Shown: positions 1 to 8,702 of the stretch, piece after piece
Layout of the letters: every line of letters begins with the position of its first letter
Numbering within the stretch: position 1 is the first letter of the stretch
NCBI GenBank assembly: GCA_001969505.1
Contig: LSSK01000077.1
Coordinates: 4,324-20,535, forward strand
Source: Zancudomyces culisetae
Taxonomy: Eukaryota; Kickxellomycota; Harpellomycetes; Harpellales; Legeriomycetaceae
Direction of reading: 5' to 3'
DNA: 16,212 nucleotides
The notes under the pieces: model-generated
Database searches by the model: none
What the model was told of the DNA's origin: nothing
What the model saw: only the letters and a program-made list of their open reading frames with translations
Program-made: the position numbers and the translations under genes

Positions 1-749
1 GGGAGGAGTATGCTAATACCTGAGAAAGGGAAATCCAAGGTCACGCATTCAATCACATTTGATCACCATTCCACCTTCTTATTCAGCCTTATTTTTATGT
101 AACCCACATTCTTTTAAATCGCATTGATGTGGGAATAAAACAGCTTTGAAAAGCCAGAAGTTTTATTATTTGAGCAAATACACATTTCAAGTAAATGGTA
201 TATTTTGGTTTGTGTACCACTTTGCTATCTTGGAATGGATTTCCCTTTCACCACCCCCTTAAAAACCAGGTTACAAAGAATTAACAAGAATAAAACACAC
301 CAAATCTGTCAGGTTGATGTGTTCAGTACTTTCTCGCATAGTGACACATTGTTACTTGGATTCCAAAACCGTAAAATCGGGTTTAGAAGGGAAAAAGCGA
401 GTGCAGGGCGGAAAGACAAAATATCATCATCCTTTACCCATCTGCGAATAAGGGGGTGAAATAGTTCCTCCATTCACTAACATTTACGAGTTGATTTGCG
501 ATTTTAAATGCTGTTGATGTTATAATTGATTAATATGGATGGATAAATCCAGTTTGCTATTTTTCAGTGTATATTCTAGTGAGGCTAAAATGTTGATTGG
601 TGTAAATACTATTGTGCTTTTATTTTCAGATGATTTCACGCTTTCGATTCGATAGGAAATTAGCGAAAACCGCAAACCAAAGTAAGAAAATATGGAATGA
701 GGGAAGAATGAATAATGTGGAGGAGAGAAGTGAATGGTGGGGATCGGGG

Positions 750-800
750 TGGTGGAGGGGAAGGAGGAGGAGGAGGAGGATGACGAGGAGGAGATTGGAG
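750..800 (+). repeat. GGA-rich purine tract
   Basis: A (GGA)n microsatellite at about 762-780 sits inside a longer, nearly pure G/A stretch. Because any frame through it encodes Arg, Gly or Glu runs (or Pro and Ser on the other strand), it generates spurious open frames on both strands. The tract could form a triplex-type or G-rich structure, but that is inference only. Confidence 0.8.
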
Positions 801-1818
801 ATAAAAACATATTTTAGTTTTTTCGAAAGCTCTGTGAAAAGAATTCATCGATTTGTAGTAGAACGGAAAAACCTAAATGCTACGCGACAATAATATTTCC
901 AAAACTGGAAAGAGTTGCTAAAGCAGGATTTGCGAGATTAATCCAACTAGCTGAAACCATACATTAAAAAAACAAGCTATTGTGTATTAATAATAGCTAA
1001 AATATGTCTTTAAACCACAAGACTAAATACAGATTCTCATCAAGGATTCTACTAAGGGCTGTTTTGTTGTGTGCATTTATTAAATTTTATTTAATCCAGT
1101 TGACCATGTCCTTCTGGTGAAAACTGAAATGCGTGGAATAAGAAACCCAAATGCCGTGAGCATGGAAAAAATATACTAAACAACTGGGTTCCGCTTACTA
1201 GGGCCTATATACTTGTATATTTAGAAATTGGTAGAGATAAACCTGGAAATATATCGGCCAAGAGCGGAAACAAAAACTTTTAACAACAGTGCCTTATCCA
1301 AGTTCCGTAAAATAATCAAAAATACATCCTTATCCTCCAGACTTTGTTGAATTCTCATGACCCACAAAACTTCTCGTTTGTTAATGAACTCGGGTTTCTG
1401 AGGACGGGAAATTTAGATGACTAATGTGTAAACAGAATAGAAAAAATAAGCAAATTACCAAGTGTCACTTAATAAAAAGCGCAAAAATAGCAAATCAATA
1501 ATTTATGAGAGGATCTATGCAAAGTACGGTTTTGTAAAGCTGTAGATTTATATTTCGCCAATAAAATAACTTGAAAATTGAAAAAAAGCAAGAAAAATAA
1601 ACCCATGGCAAATTTGACAGAACGAAATAATAAAGGCTATCAGTATCAGAGGTAATAAACGCGCAAATCAGGGTTTAAATACATTTTGCAGGCCAATTTA
1701 TTTTTACAAGGGGGAAAAAAGATAGCTGTTTGGTGAGATACAAAGAAAATCTCGGGTTTGAGGTTGGAATGACACATGAAAAAAAAAATTTTCGATTTGG
1801 TTTCCACTCTGTAAAAAG

Positions 1819-1829
1819 TATATAAAAAG
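1819..1829 (+). promoter_or_regulatory. TATA-like box, possible distal HEM1 promoter
   Basis: TATATAAAAAG is a good TATA match about 600 bases before the HEM1 start. It fits a distal promoter if the HEM1 leader contains the intron proposed at 2023-2338 or 2023-2384. Without that intron the box is too far away and is probably chance in AT-rich DNA. Confidence 0.25.
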
Positions 1830-2022
1830 TCAATTTGCCATTTTCGCCTTGATATCGCAAGCTAAAAATCGAAATCTAGGATTAAAGACAGTTTGTAGTG
1901 CTTTTTTTGTGTGTGTGGATACAAAGAAAAATCAACAGCGAAAGGACAGGTTGAAAAATTGCAATAAAACCGCGCTATTTTTAATTTGATCGTGGGAAAT
2001 AAGGATAGTTAAAATCAAGAAT

Positions 2023-2384
2023 GTAAGTATATTGTTACTTGGGCTTTATGTTAGTGCACTCAAATGATAAATGAGGATTAGGCAAAAAAGAAGGAAAAAT
2101 GTCTGGTGTGGATTAAGATAACTGGTGTTTGTCATTAGATGGCAAAAGTTGGGGGGAATGGGATGAAGTCGGTGATGGATTTCCGTTTTTATTTTTCTCA
2201 TACCGACGAGACAAAAAGAAGTTTTTAAGATTAGAACACCAACAAGCGGTGGAGATCAAAAGTGTGAGCAGAAAAAGGATACTGTGCTGAAATGATTCCT
2301 TTTTTTGAGTTTTTCATTTTGTTAAAACGATAACACAGCTTATGGGATATATATTCTGACGCTATGTTTTCAACTTTGAAATAG
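2023..2384 (+). other. Possible intron in the HEM1 5' leader
   Basis: A consensus donor, GTAAGTAT, starts at 2023. Two acceptors follow before the HEM1 ATG: TAACACAG ending at 2338, and CTGAC (2356-2360) followed by TAG ending at 2384. There is no long coding frame upstream to splice onto, so this would be a 5'-UTR intron. In some yeasts the branch site lies very close to the acceptor, as in the first option. The signals are real in sequence. Their use is inferred and needs RNA evidence. Confidence 0.25.
2348..2355 (+). promoter_or_regulatory. TATA-like box close to HEM1
   Basis: TATATATT lies about 80 bases before the HEM1 ATG, a usual spacing for a yeast promoter. It competes with the distal box at 1819 if the leader is spliced, since it would then lie in or next to the intron. 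I saw no clear CCAAT box immediately upstream, so haem- or carbon-source control of the kind known for some yeast HEM1 genes cannot be claimed. Confidence 0.35.
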
Positions 2385-2431
2385 AAAAACAATTGTGAAC
2401 CAAAGCAAAGAGAAAAAATAAAGGATACAGA

Positions 2432-4051
2432 ATGGATAAGTTAGTATTTTCAGCATTCAAGGGAACATGCCCATACCTGCGAAAAATGCCGGCAGTGGAG
2501 CTAGGAAAAATGATCACCAGATCGGTTAGCACAAGCTCAGGAATGAAGGCAAAAGATACCGGGTGTCCATTTTCGGGAGGACCAAAGGGAATTATGGAAA
2601 AGGCAGCAGAGTGTCCAGTAATGGGGGCAGCAGTTCCAGCCAGCCAAATGGCGTCAACAAGTCCAGTTACAGGCGCGGGAGGATATGACTACGATGGAGT
2701 AATTGAGGCCAAGCTCAGAAAGAAGCACGAGGATAAGAGCTACCGGTATTTTAACAACATCAATCGGTTGGCCAAGAACTACCCCAGAGCCCACACATCC
2801 AAAAAGGACAATTTGGTAGAAGTATGGTGTAGCAATGATTATTTGGGCATGTCAGGACATCCTGTTGTTCTTGACGCAATGAGAGAGGCGTTGGACACGT
2901 ACGGCGCTGGTGCTGGAGGAACCCGAAACATTGCAGGAAACTCAGCGCTCCATCTGGAGCTAGAGGCCGAGCTCGCGGCTCTGCACAACAAGCAGGCAGC
3001 ACTCGTTTTTTCATCGTGTTTTGTGGCAAACGACGCCACGCTTTCGACTCTGGCCGCTGCAATGCCAGGTCTAGTTTATTTTTCTGACCAAATGAATCAC
3101 GCCTCAATGATTCAGGGCGTCAGAAATTCTCGTGCTAAAAAAGAAATATTTAGACACAACGATTTGGCCCACTTGGAAGAGCTGCTGTCAAAGTATCCTC
3201 TCTCTACCCCCAAAATCATCGCTTTTGAGTCGGTCTACTCAATGTCTGGAACTGTTGGTCACATTCCCCAGATCTGTGCTCTCGCCAAAAAGTATGGTGC
3301 TCTCACCTTCTTGGATGAAGTTCACGCCGTTGGAATGTACGGCCGTACCGGTGCTGGTGTTGCTGAGCACTACGGCTTTGATGGCGCTGACACCAACGTC
3401 CTTGACCAAGTTGATATGATTACTGGTACTCTAGGAAAAGCCTTTGGTATTGTCGGTGGTTATGTCGCTGCAAATGCAAGTCTTATCGATTATCTGCGCT
3501 CCTACGCTCCTGGCTTTATCTTCACCACCTCCATCCCGCCCACTATAGCTGCTGGAGCCATTGCTAGCATCAAATACCTTAAATCCAGCAGCAAAGAGCG
3601 TTTCTTGCAACAAACTCACACAAGACACCTCAAGCAGCGCCTCGCTGCCGAGGGAATTCCTGTCATTCCAAATCCTTCTCATATCGTTCCTGTTTTGATT
3701 GGAAATGCCGAAGGTGCTAAACTTGCTTCTGACGTTCTTTTGTCCAAGTACAACATATATGTCCAAAGCATCAACTACCCCACCGTATCTGTTTCCGAAG
3801 AACGTCTCAGAATCACTCCTGGTCCTGGTCACACTCCTGAGCTTGCTACCACTCTAGTCAACGCTCTTTGTGAAATCTGGGATACCTATGGCTTCAAATA
3901 TGTCGATGACTGGGCCAAAGTGGGTGGAAAGTGTGGTGTTGGCGCATCTGGCGACCAATTGGTTGATTATACCAAGCATCGCGGCTGGATTGACTGTGAG
4001 GAGAATATCTGGTCCTCAAAGAACCTCAAGTTCGCTTCTGGATCTGGCTGA
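2432..4051 (+). CDS. HEM1: 5-aminolevulinate synthase, mitochondrial
   Basis: This enzyme condenses glycine with succinyl-CoA to give 5-aminolevulinate, CO2 and CoA. It is the first step of haem synthesis, in the mitochondrial matrix, and depends on pyridoxal phosphate (PLP). The 539-residue product is full length for fungi. Residues 1 to about 85 form a basic presequence plus linker with three Cys-Pro pairs (C13, C45, C61), matching the haem-regulatory motifs known in animal and fungal homologues. The catalytic fold-type I aminotransferase domain follows: glycine-rich [12 protein letters not shown] (158-169), NHASM with H223, DEVHAVG with D295 and H298, and TGTLGKAFG with the PLP-binding lysine K336. 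No intron breaks the frame. The ATG follows an A-rich leader and opens the presequence; the next in-frame ATG (codon 19) would remove the first Cys-Pro motif. Codon choice shifts from purine-ending to T/C-ending about halfway. CTG codons fall at conserved leucines, arguing for the standard code. Confidence 0.97.
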   Translation: MDKLVFSAFKGTCPYLRKMPAVELGKMITRSVSTSSGMKAKDTGCPFSGGPKGIMEKAAECPVMGAAVPASQMASTSPVTGAGGYDYDGVIEAKLRKKHEDKSYRYFNNINRLAKNYPRAHTSKKDNLVEVWCSNDYLGMSGHPVVLDAMREALDTYGAGAGGTRNIAGNSALHLELEAELAALHNKQAALVFSSCFVANDATLSTLAAAMPGLVYFSDQMNHASMIQGVRNSRAKKEIFRHNDLAHLEELLSKYPLSTPKIIAFESVYSMSGTVGHIPQICALAKKYGALTFLDEVHAVGMYGRTGAGVAEHYGFDGADTNVLDQVDMITGTLGKAFGIVGGYVAANASLIDYLRSYAPGFIFTTSIPPTIAAGAIASIKYLKSSSKERFLQQTHTRHLKQRLAAEGIPVIPNPSHIVPVLIGNAEGAKLASDVLLSKYNIYVQSINYPTVSVSEERLRITPGPGHTPELATTLVNALCEIWDTYGFKYVDDWAKVGGKCGVGASGDQLVDYTKHRGWIDCEENIWSSKNLKFASGSG

Positions 4052-4164
4052 TTTTTTTTTCCGACACTTTTTTTTGGTTCAATCATTACCAGTCATTATT
4101 TTTTTTTTGTTTTTTGTTTTTTGTTTTTTGTTTTGGCGGGTTCAAATAGGACTTATTAAATAAA
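4052..4164 (+). terminator. HEM1 3' end: T-rich tracts and poly(A) signal
   Basis: Directly after the stop come T runs, then an exact seven-base period of TTTTTTG with Gs at 4109, 4116, 4123 and 4130. An AATAAA follows at 4159-4164, about 110 bases past the stop. T-rich elements plus an A-rich positioning signal are usual for yeast 3'-end formation. The heptamer array looks like replication slippage of a poly-T tract. Confidence 0.55.
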
Positions 4165-4930
4165 CCTTAGCTGAGCAAAACTGAATCTGGAGTTCCGACC
4201 ATTGTGGATAAGCCGTAACACTGGCCACTGTAACCCGCACAATATGGTAGCTCGAATATGAATGTATTAGCTATAGTAGCCCAGTGATCCTTTATTTATG
4301 GTATTGATATGTGTTTCATTGTTCCTCTGATAAACTCGATGTATGATATACATTACATTGGATAAACTATTCGTTCATGAACCAACGAGCACTTCAAAAG
4401 TAAGAAATAAGAAAAGTTATTACTAATGATCCAAACAACTCACATACCTCCCCCCATCCTCCCCCTCCCCCACGAGGAATGACAAATCCAACTCTATTAA
4501 CTATTTTATCAAGTTGGCGTCTTTAGAATGTTCTTTGCTTTTTTAAATAAATTCACCTACAATAATTCTAACTAGATATACATGTTTTTGTATTGGGTGG
4601 TTGATTTAGGATATACCAAAATACCACCAAACCATACAGCAATTGGAACAACTTGCTTGAAATAGCCAATAAATTGTGGAACTGCTTATGAAATATGGGC
4701 TGGCTCATTAGCTTTTTTGCTTTTAATTAATATATAGCTAATATTTAATATTCGGAATTCAATTTTTAATGAATAGTAATTGCACCACAGTTCAGGTATT
4801 CTAGTTTTTGGAATGCTATATTGAATTAAAAGTAACTATCTAGACTCAATTAATTATGAAAGAAATTATTAGCTTTTATATAAATAAAATAAGGCTTTAT
4901 ACTTTTAAAATGCCTTTATAAGGTACAAAG
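4165..4930. other. AT-rich intergenic spacer
   Basis: No open frame of interest was seen on either strand. The stretch between the HEM1 poly(A) signal and the promoter of the next gene is AT-rich. Its one distinctive element is the C-rich tract at 4447-4471. Confidence 0.7.
4447..4471. repeat. C-rich tract (G-rich on the minus strand)
   Basis: Three runs of 6, 5 and 5 cytosines, plus shorter CC pairs, occur within 25 bases of otherwise AT-rich DNA. The minus strand is the complementary G-run series. It could form a two-tetrad or bulged quadruplex, but a standard four-run, three-tetrad pattern is not complete. Confidence 0.6.
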
Positions 4931-4935
4931 AAAAC

Positions 4936-4946
4936 TATAAAAGGGG
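4936..4946 (+). promoter_or_regulatory. TATA box of the secreted protein gene at 5041
   Basis: TATAAAAGGGG lies 105 bases before the ATG, followed by an A-rich leader ending in AAAAAACA just before the start codon. The AGGGG that overlaps its end matches the core of the yeast stress response element bound by Msn2/Msn4-type factors. One such core is weak evidence for stress control. Confidence 0.6.
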
Positions 4947-5040
4947 AGCCAATTTCCACGTTTAAACTTCAAAAAATAGACTCGATAATCCCTAGCACAA
5001 TCTCAATAAGTTACAATTAAAACTTAAAAAGCAAAAAACA

Positions 5041-5469
5041 ATGAAGACCGTTATAATTTCAGCCATACTTGCAGTCACTGCCTTTGCCAGCCAGCAAGGA
5101 AACAACTACAATTGCAATAACCACTGCGATCAAGATATCGCAGAAAACAATGATTACTCTCCAGAGAACTACCAGGACGAGTATGCTCCAAACGTAATGC
5201 AAGACGCACAAGTTAATTCACTACCAGGACATTACTGCTATCACAAGCATATTGGTGGTGGAAAGTATAGACGAGTATGTGTACCAATTAAAGGGTCTGC
5301 ACCAGCACCAGTATCGGCACCAGTATCAGCACCAGCACCAGCACCAGCACCTGAATCAGCACCAGTATCGGCACCCGCACCAGCACCAGCACCAGCACCA
5401 GCACCAGCACCAGCACCTGAATCAGCACCAGTATCAGCACCCGCACCAGCACCAGCACCATCCGCGTAA
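5041..5469 (+). CDS. Small secreted protein with Cys-containing head and Ala-Pro-Ser tail
   Basis: I do not recognise a named family. The 142-residue product begins with a typical secretion signal (residues 1-16, MKTVIISAILAVTAFA), with likely cleavage before S17. A polar, acidic, Asn-rich segment follows, then a compact Tyr/His/basic segment, HYCYHKH to RRVCVPIK (64-84). Four cysteines (C25, C29, C66, C80) could form two disulphides. From S86 to the end the chain is almost only Ala, Pro, Ser and Val with two Glu. It resembles rod-like, O-mannosylated linkers of yeast wall or secreted proteins. There is no C-terminal hydrophobic GPI signal, so release or wall trapping is more likely than GPI anchoring. 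A good TATA box and A-rich leader support real expression. The basic QQ after cleavage and the lack of a dibasic site give no sign of Kex2 processing. The role is unknown; an extracellular structural or effector-like protein is an inference. Confidence 0.75.
   Translation: MKTVIISAILAVTAFASQQGNNYNCNNHCDQDIAENNDYSPENYQDEYAPNVMQDAQVNSLPGHYCYHKHIGGGKYRRVCVPIKGSAPAPVSAPVSAPAPAPAPESAPVSAPAPAPAPAPAPAPAPESAPVSAPAPAPAPSA
5296..5466 (+). repeat. GCACCA-type coding repeat with 66-bp duplication
   Basis: The tail of the gene at 5041 is an array of GCA/CCA codons. A block of about 54 bases beginning at 5341 recurs at 5407, offset by 66 bases (22 codons), with one visible mismatch in the shared part (GTATCG versus GTATCA). 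This marks a recent in-frame duplication. The length is probably variable among strains. Confidence 0.85.
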
Positions 5470-6129
5470 TTTAGATTTTTATTTAAGTCTACCATCTCTG
5501 AAAAGTCCGTTTTAGTATTTTTGAAGAAATTCATAATATCTCTTAGAACTGAACAAGGCTTATTAGGTTAGGTATAAACATGAATATTATATTTTCTATA
5601 GTTCAGAAATTATAAAGAGCTTTCAATAGAAAAAAAGCTACACAAGAATAAACTTGCACTTAATCAAAAATAAGTTTTTGATGCTAATTATATCTTTTTA
5701 TATGAGGTTGTACACCAAAAGTCAAACCAAGTTTTCTGGAATAATATTACAAGGTTTCAGTGGCAGTATTAAGTAATACTAGTCTATTTTCTAACATTTC
5801 TAGATCTTAGATTAAAAGTGCTCTCGAGTTATTAACCATGCACTGATAATTTCGGTTCGAACCTTCTCAATCGGTATTAGGCTGTATTAAACACAGTGTA
5901 TTAATTTCATATGCCTTATGTCCATAACCTTCGATTATCTTTTTACCCGCAAACAAGTTTGTGTATGGCCATTTTTTGAAAGTATAAAATAGAAACGTCT
6001 GTAAGCTTTTCACTATTCTGTGTATTTCTAGAGTTTTCAATAGCGAGTGTAAAAGCATATCTGTACACAGGTATGGGTGCATGCTGTGTGTACTTGTTCT
6101 ATAATAATACACAGCATACGTTTGCGCAT

Positions 6130-6228
6130 ATGAAAGTGCCTCTATTTTTGCACTCGATGAGCATCACAACATTCCCAAAATTCCCACCATTCCCATCATT
6201 CCCACCACTCCAAGATCCATCCGTATGA
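6130..6228 (+). CDS. Possible 32-residue proline/phenylalanine repeat peptide (doubtful)
   Basis: An ATG frame encodes a short hydrophobic start (MKVPLFLHSM) followed by FPKFPPFPSFPPL, from nine-base TTCCCACCA-like repeats at about 6172-6210. Length, lack of a matched promoter, and a competing open frame on the opposite strand make it doubtful. It could be a micro-protein, a fragment of a lost proline-rich protein, or only a microsatellite. Confidence 0.15.
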   Translation: MKVPLFLHSMSITTFPKFPPFPSFPPLQDPSV

Positions 6229-6892
6229 ATAAACTAAATACACTTTCCAATCAGATGGCCTGACTTTTATGTGTATTTACTTGTTATACGCGACGGATTT
6301 ACAGACATTATTTATACTTCACACATACTGTGTAAAACATTTAGCTCTCCATTCCAGAATAAACATTTTAACCAGTAGATAAAAGCTGCCTCATTTTAGC
6401 CGGAAACCTTATAGGCTATGGTTTAATATTTTTATCAGTACTACCTATACACCAACTGCTTTTTCTATTATTTCATTTTGAATAAATACAAAAGATAGGT
6501 TACTCTAAAATATTCATTATCGTGGTTTATCTGTTGTTTCTCCTAAAAATAATTCAGGAGTAATATCATGCATTATATTGGAATTGTGTATTTTCCTACA
6601 ACAAATGAAGTGGATAATTATAACGCAACTGTATAATGCCAAACTAGTATCAGCGACACTACCACTATATAAGAGATTTACACTCATATTTTGTATTATT
6701 AATATGAAATTTTTACTATTTTAGATTACAAACCTTTGTTATTTTTTAAATTCCAAACTCATTAAAACAAGAAGTGGTACCAAACAATAACATTGTAACG
6801 AGTGTAGCTACAGTTATTCTTGCCACCGTTAATCTAAAACTATTCTTGCGCTGAGGGTAAATGAATCGTTTCAAGTTCTACTTTTTATTGTA

Positions 6893-6924
6893 ACTTCCTG
6901 GAAGTATAGGAAACTGTATATAAG
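6893..6924 (+). promoter_or_regulatory. Palindrome plus TATA box without an obvious gene
   Basis: A perfect 13-base dyad, ACTTCC-T-GGAAGT (6893-6905), is followed 12 bases later by TATATAAG (6917-6924). This looks like a compact promoter. The first sizeable open frame downstream is only a few codons long, so it could drive a non-coding RNA or a spliced gene, or be a relic. Confidence 0.25.
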
Positions 6925-7870
6925 AAGTGCATCTCAAAGCAACTAAACGTTATACATAATTCGTTTTTAGCAACTTTACCTCAACTCTGAGTATTGATCT
7001 ATTCACTTTTTTAAAAAAAAATTTGTGTCTATCCAGTTGGTAATATTATCTTGATAAATTTTATACTACACGAATATTATGACGAAATATATTCAGAGTT
7101 AAATTTCTTCCTCTTTTTAGGCGCAAACCGCAAATATATTCCACTTTTTGTACTGATAAAGACATAATCCAGCCCTCCTGACATCATTTTTCAAAATGAC
7201 TAATTTTGAAGATTCATTCAATACTCGCTCTTCTAGCTCAGTTAAGCAATAATTCTCTCTAAAAAGGGTATCTAAACGCGTTAGTTGTGCTTCATGTTGT
7301 TACACTTTGGCAATGATCAAAATTAAAATTAGAGTTTACCCTGTATTTCATCTTGAAAAATACCTTGAAATTCAAAGTACGCAAACATAAGCGTAGATTT
7401 TTTGGTTTTATTAAAAATTGCTAATCGAAAAGTGGTGTATGGTGGAGGGTTCACGTTCTGTTTTGCCTTTGGATTTCTTATGGTATTTTCGAGTTTGAAT
7501 TAATATATGAATTATTGTAAGCATATCCCCGTAAATTGGTAGCACAAAACTACAAAGTTGTACCTATAATATATATGAGAATAGCAACAAATCATAGCTT
7601 TTGGTAAAGCGTGTATTCACTTGTGCACATCTATCCAAGCTAGACTAAGTATTCATTAAAGTTATTTGTTTTGCTCTTTCTATTTACTTTTTTGGTTTTG
7701 AGTATTATTTTGTGAAATGAATCGATTTTGTCAAAACATTTCTAGTACCTTACGTCAAAGAAAATGTCACAAAAGCCCCAATCTCATACACTCGGCAAGA
7801 TAAATGATACCCCCACGACCAGAAAAAAATGCTAAAATTTTATAAAAATGAATCATATAATTCTAAAACA

Positions 7871-7912
7871 AAAACCAGTCTTATCTCTGCGTGCTATCAA
7901 AACCAGTCTTAT
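7871..7912 (+). repeat. 14-bp direct repeat
   Basis: AAAACCAGTCTTAT occurs at 7871-7884 and again at 7899-7912, 28 bases apart start to start. Thirteen bases overlapping the second copy (TATCAAAACCAGT) recur at about 10245-10257. This is probably a local duplication. Confidence 0.55.
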
Positions 7913-8476
7913 TGTATCTTTTTCAAATAACACGGTTCATATTGTGGGTACAAATGTCAATTTATGTTTAGTACTCTTTTATTATAGTGTTTTTTCTATT
8001 TTGGCTAATTTGCCAAAACAATTATATAATCAGAGTAATTAACCAGATACATTGCTTGAAAGAAATCACTAGCTACCCCCATTATACTGAATGTAAACTT
8101 TAGGTTACTCAAGCAAGCACACTTGTTAGACTAAGCTACTTTTAAGTAATTAATACGCACTTTGTGGTTGTAGGTGATGAATCTGTAATTTTTCTTTATA
8201 TTTATCGATATATTAGTAAATATCACATGAATACAAAAAGTGAGCCCAAAAAGCATAGATTTAACCAACTTCTCTCTATTCCTCTAGGAATACCAAGCTC
8301 ACACTGTATTGATTCAGAGTTAATTCTAATCTTCAATTTATGTATTTTAATTGAAAACTCTATGTAAGTTAGCTTACCTTTTCAATAGTGTATACAGTTA
8401 TACAAATGTATGGAAATAAGATAGTAAACAGGCAAAATACTCAATTTTGTAATAATTATTACAGGTAGTGAAAAAG

Positions 8477-8485
8477 TATATATAA
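8477..8485 (+). promoter_or_regulatory. TATA-like box before the small island at 8547
   Basis: TATATATAA lies about 70 bases before the ATG of the 51-codon frame at 8547. The spacing suits a yeast promoter, but such strings are common in DNA of this composition. Confidence 0.2.
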
Positions 8486-8546
8486 TAGGCAAAGCGTCAA
8501 AGTATCTCTTAAAGTAGCCTAATTCCCACAGAATCTAGTCCTGATC

Positions 8547-8702
8547 ATGAAGTTCGGTTCTGGCCTATTTGTCAAAAGCATCAAATTAAGAACCTCGTTT
8601 TCGAAAGAAAATCAAGGAAGAAAGGAGGAATTCCAAATCTGTTTAATAACTAATTGTTCGTCAAGTGGCTCATTTGAACAAGTAAGTATAATTTTAAAAT
8701 GA
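8547..8702 (+). CDS. Hypothetical short frame or first exon (doubtful)
   Basis: A 51-codon ATG frame beginning MKFGSGLFVKSIKLRTSF has noticeably higher GC content than its flanks. It contains two cysteines and basic and serine-rich stretches. I do not recognise it. At 8682 the frame runs through GAACAA|GTAAGTATAA, a consensus 5' splice site, so the coding part may stop there. Splicing to an acceptor after AGCAG at 8868 would add 14 codons before a stop at 8911-8913. No good branch site supports that join. It may also be a pseudogene remnant. Confidence 0.2.
   Translation: MKFGSGLFVKSIKLRTSFSKENQGRKEEFQICLITNCSSSGSFEQVSIILK

Larger units (their letters stand above)
1..2431. other. Intergenic spacer upstream of HEM1
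   Basis: I see no convincing gene in this 2.4 kb. The plus strand is A/G-rich. Short open frames exist, for example a 74-codon ATG frame at 235-459 and frames across the GGA tract near 610-890. They lack recognisable domains, have arbitrary composition, or depend on low-complexity sequence. The last ~600 bases before HEM1 look like promoter and leader: TATA-like boxes, A-rich DNA, and splice-like signals. The first ~200 bases could include the flank of a neighbouring gene outside the window, but nothing identifies it. Confidence 0.6.

Noticed and set aside
235-459. 74-codon ATG frame upstream of HEM1
   Set aside because: No domain, no signal, mixed low-complexity composition and no supporting promoter; within chance for this length of DNA.
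520-893. Open frames on both strands across the GGA tract
   Set aside because: They exist because a GGA repeat has no stops in most frames; products are Arg or Pro/Ser runs.
2760-3832. Antisense and shifted frames inside HEM1
   Set aside because: Shadows of the real coding frame, which carries all ALAS motifs.
5241-5534. Gly-Ala/Asp-rich antisense frame and Gln/His-rich shifted frame over the secreted protein tail
   Set aside because: Both are by-products of the GCACCA repeat; the frame with a signal peptide and promoter explains the locus.
5811-5880. tRNA-like segment with a GGTTCGAACC B-box core
   Set aside because: The putative T stem does not pair, and no acceptor stem or proper A box fits around it.
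7848-8042. 64-codon frame with one hydrophobic stretch
   Set aside because: Composition like the surrounding AT-rich DNA, contains a 14-bp direct repeat, and no promoter or homologue can be suggested.
8222-8230. ATCACATG, a match to the Saccharomyces centromere element CDEI
   Set aside because: No CDEIII partner nearby, and the motif is short enough to be chance; point centromeres are limited to the Saccharomycetaceae.
8164-8367. 67-codon frame
   Set aside because: Begins at GTG; from its first ATG only about 46 codons remain, with no recognisable feature.
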